The position numbers and the translations under genes are program-made. Positions 7,399 through 12,934 of a stretch of 12,934 bases of DNA are shown here, one piece after another. The notes under the pieces are model-generated. The model worked only from the letters and a program-made list of their open reading frames with translations, was not told the origin of the DNA and did not search any database. The DNA is from an uncultured Acetatifactor sp. (GTDB lineage Bacteria; Bacillota; Clostridia; Lachnospirales; Lachnospiraceae): the NCBI GenBank assembly GCA_947644185.1, contig CANRZC010000029.1:1-12934 (forward strand). Direction: 5' to 3'. Numbering within the stretch: position 1 is the first letter of the stretch; each line of letters opens with the position of its first letter.

Positions 7399-7678
7399 AT
7401 AATACGACTCCCTCGCTTTCTATAGAGGCTCTCAATTCTTTTTGGATGGAACTGTCTAGGTCCACAATATCATACTGAAGTAAGGTAGAGGTTTCTTCTT
7501 TTACATCCAGGGCAAATCTGGCAATATCGCCTCCTTGAACCGCCAGATCAATATCGCTGACCCGCTTATAGTCCCCCCGGGCTCTTGAGCCGAATAAAAT
7601 CACTCTGTCAATCTGATATTTTCGCGCCAGCTGGCGGATTTCTTCTATTACAATTGGTTTGATACCGCTATTTTCCAT
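7385..7678 (-). CDS. mntA: MNT-type nucleotidyltransferase antitoxin
   Basis: This 97-residue protein is a minimal nucleotidyltransferase of the DNA polymerase beta superfamily. The active-site signature GSX10DXD is complete, with G30, S31, D42 and D44, and D70 or D73 in YDIVDLD is the likely third acidic residue. In the MntA-HepT systems studied, this enzyme transfers AMP to the HepT tyrosine and so disarms the toxin. It is the first gene of a two-gene minus-strand operon and overlaps hepT. The ATG has a GAGGGG ribosome site (complement of 7687-7692) 8 bases upstream and lies about 20 bases from the predicted transcription start. The family is clear; the antitoxin role follows from the partner and its intact motif. 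Confidence 0.88.
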   Translation of the reverse strand: MENSGIKPIVIEEIRQLARKYQIDRVILFGSRARGDYKRVSDIDLAVQGGDIARFALDVKEETSTLLQYDIVDLDSSIQKELRASIESEGVVLYEKI

Positions 7679-7704
7679 TTTGATACCCCTCGCACTATGA
7701 CGCT

Positions 7705-7733
7705 ATGATACCATACTGGAGTGGCTGATACAA
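7705..7733 (-). promoter_or_regulatory. Promoter of mntA-hepT
   Basis: Read on the minus strand, TTGTAT (complement of 7728-7733) is followed by 17 bases and TATCAT (complement of 7705-7710). TG one base upstream of the -10 box makes an extended -10. Transcription would start near 7698, leaving a short leader with only the ribosome site. Toxin-antitoxin operons are often autoregulated, but no clear operator repeat is visible. Confidence 0.5.
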
Positions 7734-7769
7734 GCATAATCGGCAATTAGAGCTGTTTGACTGAAAATA

Positions 7770-7798
7770 TTGTATTTACCGGCCTTTTCCATTATAAT
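7770..7798 (+). promoter_or_regulatory. Promoter of the AAA-ATPase/nuclease gene
   Basis: TTGTAT (7770-7775), a 17-base spacer and a perfect TATAAT (7793-7798) lie upstream of the gene at 7832. It is divergent from the mntA promoter, with the two -35 boxes 36 bases apart. Transcription would start near 7805, just ahead of the GGGAGG ribosome site. Confidence 0.6.
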
Positions 7799-7831
7799 AA
7801 AAAGTAAAAAGAAAAATGGGAGGTGCGGCAG

Positions 7832-9409
7832 ATGGGAATCTATCTGAATCCGGGAAATCAGGGCTTCCAAAGAGCTGTGCGCTCTGAAATCTATGTGGAT
7901 AAGACGGGGCTGATTGCCTGTACGAACAGATATCTGAATACGGAGCAGGCGTATTTCTGTGTCAGCAGGCCCAGGCGTTTCGGAAAGTCTATGGCAATTC
8001 AGATGCTTGCCGCCTACTATAGCTGCGGCTGTGACTCAGCGGGGCTGTTTCAGGGGTTTCAGATAGAAAGGGACGAGACATTCAAAGAGCACCTCAACCG
8101 CTATGATGTAATTTCCCTGAATATGCAGCAGTTTCTGATTGAGGCGGATTCTGGTAAGATAACAGAATATCTGGAGCGGGAAGTGGTGGAGGATCTTAAG
8201 AGAGCATATGGCAGGATCCTGGACAGACCGGATATGCGGCTTGCCAGAGCGCTGCGGGAGATATATGCGCAAACAGGTCGGCAATTTATCATTTTGATTG
8301 ATGAATGGGACTGTGTCATGCGTGAGCGGCAGGAGTCGGAACAGTTGCAGAAGCAGTATCTGGATTTCCTGCGGAATCTTTTAAAGGATCAACCCTATGT
8401 GGCACTGGCCTATATGACAGGAATCCTGCCGGTGAAGAAGTATGGTCTGCACTCAGCCTTAAATATGTTCATTGAATATTCCATGACAGATCAGGATATT
8501 TTGGAGGAATATACGGGATTTACGCAGACAGAGGTAGAAGGCCTCTGCAGAGGGTCTGGTATGGATTTTGCGGAGATGAGTAGTTGGTATGATGGATATA
8601 CCTTTACCAATTTTAGTCATGTGTACAATCCGAAATCAGTAGTAGAGGCCCTTCGCCGCCATAAGTTTTCCAATTACTGGACTTCCACGGAAATATATGA
8701 TGCGCTGAAAATCTATATGGACATGGATTTTGATGGGCTCCGGGCAGATATGGTGCATATGCTGGGCGGTGGACGTGTCAGGGTGAACACCCGCAGCTTT
8801 CAAAATGATATGCGCAATTTCAGCGTCAAGGATGATGTGCTGACCTTGTTGATACATCTGGGATATCTTGGGTATGATTCCAGAGAAAGGGAGGCGTTCA
8901 TTCCCAACAAGGAGATTATAGAAGAATTTGAGAACGCCATGAGCGTGGGAGGCTGGCCGGAGATCATGCGCGTCCTGAAAGCATCCCAGGAGCTTTTGGA
9001 GGATACTCTGAAAGGGGATGAGGAGAAGGTAGCCAGAGCGTTGGATCAGGCGCATACGGAGGTGGCCTCTATTCTGACTTACAATGACGAGGATTCCCTG
9101 GGGGCAGCGATTGGTCTTGCGTATTACAGCGCGAGAAAGGACTATCGAATGATTCGGGAACTGCCCACAGGGCAGGGCTTTGCGGATGTGGTATTCCTGC
9201 CTCTGCCTCACACAGGGAAACCGGCTCTTGTGGTAGAGCTAAAGTATGAAAAGTCCGCCCACACTGCCATACAGCAGATTAAGGACAGGCATTATACCCA
9301 GGCTTTGGAGGGGTACGTGGGGGAAATTCTGCTGGTGGGAATCAGTTATCACAGGGAAAAGGGAGATAAGGTCCATAGTTGCGTGATTGAGAGGGCGGAA
9401 ATTGGGTAA
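7832..9409 (+). CDS. AAA-ATPase-like protein with C-terminal PD-(D/E)XK nuclease domain
   Basis: The 525-residue product matches a two-domain family: an AAA-ATPase-like N-terminal half and a PD-(D/E)XK nuclease-superfamily C-terminal region. Nucleotide-binding features are a P-loop variant SRPRRFGKS (45-53) and a Walker B-like strand IILIDEWD (153-160, with D157 and E158). The nuclease core is D452 (GFADVVF), then E469 and K471 in VVELK (467-471), followed by Q481 in a helix. All expected core residues appear intact. The family is common and often multicopy in Lachnospiraceae and Bacteroidetes, and its cellular role is poorly known; defence or mobile-element functions have been suggested. The ATG at 7832 has GGGAGG (7817-7822) at good spacing; a GTG three codons upstream overlaps that ribosome site. 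It is monocistronic, bounded by its own promoter and terminator. Confidence 0.9.
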   Translation: MGIYLNPGNQGFQRAVRSEIYVDKTGLIACTNRYLNTEQAYFCVSRPRRFGKSMAIQMLAAYYSCGCDSAGLFQGFQIERDETFKEHLNRYDVISLNMQQFLIEADSGKITEYLEREVVEDLKRAYGRILDRPDMRLARALREIYAQTGRQFIILIDEWDCVMRERQESEQLQKQYLDFLRNLLKDQPYVALAYMTGILPVKKYGLHSALNMFIEYSMTDQDILEEYTGFTQTEVEGLCRGSGMDFAEMSSWYDGYTFTNFSHVYNPKSVVEALRRHKFSNYWTSTEIYDALKIYMDMDFDGLRADMVHMLGGGRVRVNTRSFQNDMRNFSVKDDVLTLLIHLGYLGYDSREREAFIPNKEIIEEFENAMSVGGWPEIMRVLKASQELLEDTLKGDEEKVARALDQAHTEVASILTYNDEDSLGAAIGLAYYSARKDYRMIRELPTGQGFADVVFLPLPHTGKPALVVELKYEKSAHTAIQQIKDRHYTQALEGYVGEILLVGISYHREKGDKVHSCVIERAEIG

Positions 9410-9435
9410 CTCAGGAAGCCTGCAGGAGCGAAGAG

Positions 9436-9465
9436 AGAACGGTGAGAAACTGCCGTTCTTTTTTT
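9436..9465 (+). terminator. Intrinsic terminator after the ATPase/nuclease gene
   Basis: AGAACGG (9436-9442) pairs perfectly with CCGTTCT (9453-9459) around a 10-base loop, and a run of seven T (9459-9465) follows. It lies 26 bases past the stop codon and isolates this gene from the sugar transporter operon. Confidence 0.85.
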
Positions 9466-9472
9466 ATGCACA

Positions 9473-9551
9473 GGCCCGCATATGGAAATTTGCCGCCCAG
9501 GCGGCATGCGGGCCGCGCGGCGAGTAGTGGAGAAGGGCATTCCCCTACTCG
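9473..9551. other. Two GC-rich hairpins in the leader of the sugar transporter operon
   Basis: A perfect 9-bp outer stem (GGCCCGCAT 9473-9481 with ATGCGGGCC 9506-9514) contains an inner 5-bp hairpin GCCGC/GCGGC (9492-9496 with 9501-9505). A second hairpin pairs CGAGTAG (9521-9527) with CTACTCG (9545-9551) and extends inward by three pairs past one mismatch. Neither is followed by a clean T run. They fill much of the 213-base gap between the terminator and the first permease gene. The rest of the gap (9552-9678) has a spaced CGTAGT repeat and no clear gene or promoter. Confidence 0.45.
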
Positions 9552-9564
9552 ATTGCGCCTTTTG

Positions 9565-9590
9565 CGTAGTATTTTCCCTATTTTCGTAGT
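9565..9590. repeat. Short spaced direct repeat, possible operator
   Basis: CGTAGT occurs at 9565-9570 and again at 9585-9590, each preceded by a T-rich stretch (TTTTG and TTTTC) and 20 bases apart start to start, about two helical turns. This would suit binding of a dimeric regulator on one face of the DNA, but chance cannot be excluded. Confidence 0.2.
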
Positions 9591-9678
9591 TTCGTCATGG
9601 AGCCAATCTGTCTGGGAGATGGTAATATCTATTTATCAAAAGAAGCAGGGCTGCCGCCAGGCAGGGAAAGGACATGGG

Positions 9679-10629
9679 ATGGGACAGAAGAGATTAAAAA
9701 AGCCGAAAGGGAAAGGGGGATTCTGGCAGGATCTGAAGAAGAACAGAATTCTGTGGCTGTTTTTGCTGCCGGCGATTCTTTTTTTCCTGGTGAATAATTA
9801 TCTGCCTATGGTGGGCATTTATTTTGCCTTTACAGACTTTAATTTTAAGGACGGGCTGTTGGGCAGTCCTTTTGTGGGGCTGAAGAATTTTGAGTTCCTT
9901 TTCATCTCCGGGGCCCTGGGACGGCTGACGAAGAATACCATACTCTACAATCTGGCATTTATTGTCCTGGGAAATCTCTGTCAGGTTTCGGTGGCTATCA
10001 TTATCAGCCAGCTCACGGGGAAGTGGTTTAAAAAGGTGAATCAGACTTTGATTTTGATGCCTTATTTTGTGTCCTATGTGATTCTGAATGTATTTGCCTA
10101 CAATCTGTTCCATTATGAGCATGGGCTTTTTAACAATATTATTGTCAATGTCTTTGGGGGAAAGCCTGTGGATTTTTATACCAATGCCGCCTGGTGGCCT
10201 TTTATCATTATCTTTTTCAATATCTGGAAAGGTCTGGGGTATGGTACGGTGGTGTATCTGGCGACTATTACGGGAATCGGTCAGGAGTATTATGAGGCGG
10301 CAAAGGTGGACGGTGCATCTGTCTTCCAGCAGATCCGCTATATTACTCTGCCGGGGGTGAAGCCTACTTTTATCATTTTGCTGATTTATTCTCTGGGCGG
10401 AATCGTCAGGGGGCAGTTTGAACTGTTCTATCAGTTGGTGGGCAATAACGGGCTTTTGTTTTCCACAACGGACATTCTGGACACATATGTGTACCGGGCC
10501 ACTATCAGCAATGTGGATTATGGAATCGGCACGGCCGTGGGTTTGTATCAATCCGTGGTGGGGTTTGTCATTGTGATGGTCACCAATTATTGTATCAGGA
10601 AGAAAGATCCCGCGTATGCGCTGTTTTGA
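9679..10629 (+). CDS. Carbohydrate ABC importer permease, LplB-like
   Basis: This is one of two inner-membrane permeases of a CUT1-type (sugar or oligosaccharide) ABC importer. The 316-residue protein has a basic N terminus and a first membrane helix at about 25-50, with further hydrophobic segments downstream. The cytoplasmic EAA loop, which docks the ATPase, is EAAKVDGAS (206-214) followed by the LP at 224-225. The Lys-rich N terminus and the NYLPMVGIYFAF segment resemble LplB/YtePQ-type permeases. The start at 9679 fits the family length and has AAAGGA (9667-9672) 6 bases upstream. The frame is open upstream to 9442 with residues that look non-coding. The second permease follows after 36 bases and the binding protein after that. 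No ATPase gene is present, so a shared MsmX-type ATPase is likely. The sugar is unknown. Confidence 0.92.
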   Translation: MGQKRLKKPKGKGGFWQDLKKNRILWLFLLPAILFFLVNNYLPMVGIYFAFTDFNFKDGLLGSPFVGLKNFEFLFISGALGRLTKNTILYNLAFIVLGNLCQVSVAIIISQLTGKWFKKVNQTLILMPYFVSYVILNVFAYNLFHYEHGLFNNIIVNVFGGKPVDFYTNAAWWPFIIIFFNIWKGLGYGTVVYLATITGIGQEYYEAAKVDGASVFQQIRYITLPGVKPTFIILLIYSLGGIVRGQFELFYQLVGNNGLLFSTTDILDTYVYRATISNVDYGIGTAVGLYQSVVGFVIVMVTNYCIRKKDPAYALF

Positions 10630-10665
10630 GGAAAGCGGGACAGACTATGGAAAGGCAGGTAATGT

Positions 10666-11571
10666 ATGAGTAAAAATAGAAACAAGGGGCCCGGTCTGAA
10701 ATCTCAGAGGATATTTAACGGTATTTTTTATCCGCTGTTACTATTGATTTCCGCCGTCTGTGTGCTGCCCTTTTTGATTATTCTCTCAGGGTCGTTCACC
10801 AACAATACGGTCATTGTCAGAGAGGGGTTTTCGCTGGTTCCCAAACAGCCTACGCTAGAGGCTTACAGGACGCTTTTTCAGAATCCGGTGTCTTTACTCA
10901 GCGGCTATCGGGTGACTATTGTTGTGACGGCTGTGGGGACTATTGTGGGGCTTTTTCTGGTGGCGCTGACGGGGTTTGTGTTGTCCAGGAAAGAATTCAC
11001 TTACCGGAATCAGGTTTCGTTTCTGATTTATTTTACCACTATGTTCAGCGGGGGGCTGGTGCCTTTTTATTATATGATGTGCGGGGTGCTGAAGCTGAAA
11101 GGGACGTTGACGGCCCAGTGGATGCCGGGGGTATTGTCGCCTTTTCTGATTGTGCTGATGCGGACATTTATCTACAGCAGTGTGCCGGATGAGTTGTGCG
11201 ATGCGGCGAAGATTGACGGTGCGGGCTATGGCACTATGTTTGCCAGGGTGGTGCTGCCGCTGTTGAAGCCGGCGTTGGCCGCCATAGGGCTTATGCTGGC
11301 GCTGGGGTATTGGAATGACTGGTACCGGGCCAGTCTCTTCAGCTCGAAGTCAAATACGTGGTCGCTGCAGTTTTATCTCTATAATATGGTGAATAAGGCC
11401 AACAGTCTGAATGAGTTGGCGAATCAGGCAAATATTGTGGTTCGTGATTTGCCTACAGAGAGCGTGAAGATGGCTATGGCCATACTGGTGACCGGGCCGG
11501 TGCTGCTGTTCTATCCTTTTGTACAGAAATATTTTGTGGCGGGTATTACGGTGGGGGCGGTGAAAGGTTAA
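10666..11571 (+). CDS. Carbohydrate ABC importer permease, YtcP/LplC-like
   Basis: This 301-residue membrane protein is the second permease of the importer and would form the heterodimeric channel with the product of the gene at 9679. Hydrophobic segments include about 20-42 and 83-104. The EAA loop appears as DAAKIDGAG (179-187), then LP at 197-198. The C-terminal FVQKYFVAGITVGAVKG is the usual ending of this permease family. The ATG at 10666 is preceded by GGCAGGT (10654-10660), a modest ribosome site. It lies in one operon with the LplB-like permease, in the conserved order permease, permease, binding protein. Family assignment is firm; substrate specificity cannot be read from the sequence. 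Confidence 0.93.
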   Translation: MSKNRNKGPGLKSQRIFNGIFYPLLLLISAVCVLPFLIILSGSFTNNTVIVREGFSLVPKQPTLEAYRTLFQNPVSLLSGYRVTIVVTAVGTIVGLFLVALTGFVLSRKEFTYRNQVSFLIYFTTMFSGGLVPFYYMMCGVLKLKGTLTAQWMPGVLSPFLIVLMRTFIYSSVPDELCDAAKIDGAGYGTMFARVVLPLLKPALAAIGLMLALGYWNDWYRASLFSSKSNTWSLQFYLYNMVNKANSLNELANQANIVVRDLPTESVKMAMAILVTGPVLLFYPFVQKYFVAGITVGAVKG

Positions 11572-11581
11572 GTGTGCAGGA

Positions 11582-11642
11582 ATGGAGGACGTCCATGATT
11601 TCGTTTCCGCGTGTAACTGGGAGGCGGAATCATATGAAATAG
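11582..11642 (+). other. Hairpins with a 15-codon mini-ORF between permease and binding-protein genes
   Basis: Two stem-loops lie here: ATGGA/TCCAT (11582-11586 with 11592-11596) and TTCCGC/GCGGAA (11605-11610 with 11624-11629). The same stretch holds a possible 15-residue ORF (MISFPRVTGRRNHMK, 11595-11642) with GGAGG (11584-11588) 6 bases upstream of its ATG. Its stop abuts another AGGAGG (11641-11646) that has no ATG at proper distance. The structures may set the relative expression of the binding protein, which is usually needed in excess. Translation of the mini-ORF is unproven. Confidence 0.25.
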
Positions 11643-11703
11643 GAGGTCAGGGAACTGGAGAAACAGAGAGTAAGACAGTTTAAGAAAGAAGGAGGAAGAC
11701 ACA

Positions 11704-12934
11704 GTGAGGAAGAAGATGAAGTGGGCGGCGTTAGGACTTGCGGCGGCAATGCTTATGGGCAGTATCCTGGGGGGATGCGGAAAGCAGGGGGCTTCGGAGA
11801 GCGGGGCGTCAGAGCAATCGTCCGAGAAACCACAGACAGAAGCAGAACAGTCTGTAAAGCAGGAGGATGAGAAAGAGGGAGAGAGCGCGGAGAACTCTGC
11901 AGTTGACACATCACAGCAGGTGGAATTGGTCTGCTATTTTGTGGGAGACGAACCGGAGGATATGGGGAAAGTGGAAGAAAGAATCAATGAGATTCTGCTG
12001 GAAAAAATCAATGCTACCATTTCGTTCAATTTTACTTCATGGACAGACTATACCAATAAGTATATGATGGTACTGAACGGAGGAGAGGACTGTGATCTCA
12101 TCTATACGGCTCCATGGCTGAATTTTATGGAGTTGGTGGATAAGAATGCATTTCTGGATTTGAATGCGTATATTGATGTGTATGGAGCAGGTCTCAAACA
12201 GGCTGTTTCTGAGGAGTTGCTTGCGCAGGTGGAAATAGACGGTCATTTGTACTGTATTCCTGCCACGTACACGGAATATGACGGCGGCGATTTTATGTAC
12301 AGGGAGGATTTGCGAAAAAAATATGATTTGCCTGTTCCTGACAGTATGGAAAATATAGAGGCTTATATGCAGGGAATCAAGGACAATGAACCGGATATGG
12401 AGGTCACTATGGCCAACACTGCCTTTTTGATTCAGGAGGTTAATCGGCCCAGCGCTTATTCCCTGGACGGCGCATACGGTATGGTATGTCCCTATGATAA
12501 TCCCTCTGAGCCCTGGATTTATTATGGAAGCGAAGAGCAGTTGGAAGATCTGAAGTTGGCAAAGAGATGGGCAGATGCGGGATATTGGTCCCGGAGTGGA
12601 ATTGCAGATTTGAGCGCAGACGGAATTGCAGCTTTTGAAAGCGGGAAGATTGCACTTTTCCACAATGGAATGAATCCGGTAAAGTATGTGAGCTCCAAAG
12701 CGAAAATAAAGGAGGAGCATCCGGATTGGGAGGTGGGTAATATTGTACTGGGAGATATTACAGGAGTGGCTTATCCCCAAAGCTTCTTCGGCAATGCCAC
12801 GGCAATTCCCCAGAATTCCAGAAATCCTGAACGTGCCATGATGGCTATTGAGCAGTTGTTTACGGATCCGGAATTGAATAATCTTCTGTTGTACGGCATT
12901 GAGGAAGAGGCTCTGTTGGAAAGGATTCTGGATG
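11704..12934 (+). CDS. Sugar-binding lipoprotein of the ABC importer, DUF3502-like (truncated by window edge)
   Basis: This is the extracellular solute-binding protein that delivers sugar to the two permeases upstream. The first 410 codons are visible and the frame is still open at the right edge, so the C terminus is missing. It begins with a lipoprotein signal: basic MRKKMK, a hydrophobic stretch (7-21) and the lipobox LGGC with C25 as the lipidated cysteine. A Ser/Glu/Gln/Lys-rich linker (26 to about 70) tethers the fold. The body starts QVELVCYFVGDEPEDMGKVE and resembles LplA-type binding proteins with a C-terminal DUF3502 domain; that domain would lie mostly outside the window. The start is GTG at 11704, with GGAGGA (11691-11696) 7 bases upstream. 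The in-frame ATG at 11716 would drop four residues and has poorer spacing. The substrate is probably an oligosaccharide but is not identifiable. Confidence 0.9.
   Translation, partial: MRKKMKWAALGLAAAMLMGSILGGCGKQGASESGASEQSSEKPQTEAEQSVKQEDEKEGESAENSAVDTSQQVELVCYFVGDEPEDMGKVEERINEILLEKINATISFNFTSWTDYTNKYMMVLNGGEDCDLIYTAPWLNFMELVDKNAFLDLNAYIDVYGAGLKQAVSEELLAQVEIDGHLYCIPATYTEYDGGDFMYREDLRKKYDLPVPDSMENIEAYMQGIKDNEPDMEVTMANTAFLIQEVNRPSAYSLDGAYGMVCPYDNPSEPWIYYGSEEQLEDLKLAKRWADAGYWSRSGIADLSADGIAAFESGKIALFHNGMNPVKYVSSKAKIKEEHPDWEVGNIVLGDITGVAYPQSFFGNATAIPQNSRNPERAMMAIEQLFTDPELNNLLLYGIEEEALLERILD

Noticed and set aside
9442..9678. Upstream extension of the first permease from GTG 9442
   Set aside because: The extension begins inside the terminator hairpin and runs through GC-rich stem-loops; the family starts near 9679, where a ribosome site exists.
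9694..10551. 285-codon open frame on the minus strand
   Set aside because: It is fully antisense to the LplB-like permease, with a His/Gln-rich composition typical of a shadow frame.
12037..12780. 247-codon open frame on the minus strand
   Set aside because: It is antisense to the clear binding-protein gene, and the product matches no recognisable family.
1..12934. CRISPR array, tRNA or rRNA genes, insertion sequence
   Set aside because: No regularly spaced repeats, cloverleaf with CCA-like end, rRNA-like conserved stretches or transposase gene were recognised on either strand.

Overview
The window looks like a chromosomal segment from a Gram-positive anaerobe of the class Clostridia, most likely a Lachnospiraceae-type gut bacterium. 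This is inferred from strong AGGAGG-like ribosome sites, moderate GC content, a DUF1848 protein, an AAA-ATPase-like/PD-(D/E)XK protein of a kind often multicopy in this group, and an LplB/YtcP-type sugar uptake operon whose binding protein resembles the DUF3502 group. No rRNA, tRNA, CRISPR array or transposase gene is visible.

Bases 1-4795 hold a probable operon. A sigma-A-type promoter (173-201) drives truA (tRNA pseudouridine synthase A), followed 15 bases later by the first of two half-ABC exporters. The two exporter genes form a textbook heterodimer. The first lacks the catalytic Glu and the switch His. The second keeps both but has an altered signature motif, so one ATP site should be degenerate and one active. 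A compact multi-hairpin element (2752-2884) sits between the two subunit genes, and a good intrinsic terminator (4744-4795) ends the unit.

Bases 4796-6987 encode a Cro/C1-type DNA-binding domain fused to six predicted membrane helices, and then a DUF1848 protein with a radical-SAM-like CX3CX2C motif near its C terminus. The two may be cotranscribed.

Bases 7006-9465 look like a small accessory or defence-like patch. On the minus strand is a HEPN/MNT toxin-antitoxin pair (mntA-hepT) with intact RX4HXY and GSX10DXD motifs. It is divergent from a 525-residue AAA-ATPase-like protein with a C-terminal PD-(D/E)XK nuclease domain. Each transcription unit has its own recognisable promoter in the 153-base gap, both with a TTGTAT -35 box and a 17-base spacer. 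A terminator closes the ATPase gene.

Bases 9466-12934 carry a hairpin-rich leader and a carbohydrate ABC importer operon: two permeases (LplB-like and YtcP/LplC-like) and a lipoprotein binding protein that runs off the right edge. No ATPase gene is seen, as is usual for CUT1 importers that share an MsmX-type ATPase.

I did not find a clearly new multi-gene system. The best leads are the structured element between the exporter genes, the DUF1848 protein with its C-terminal cysteine motif, the toxin-antitoxin/ATPase-nuclease divergent pair, and the leader and mini-ORF structures in the sugar operon.
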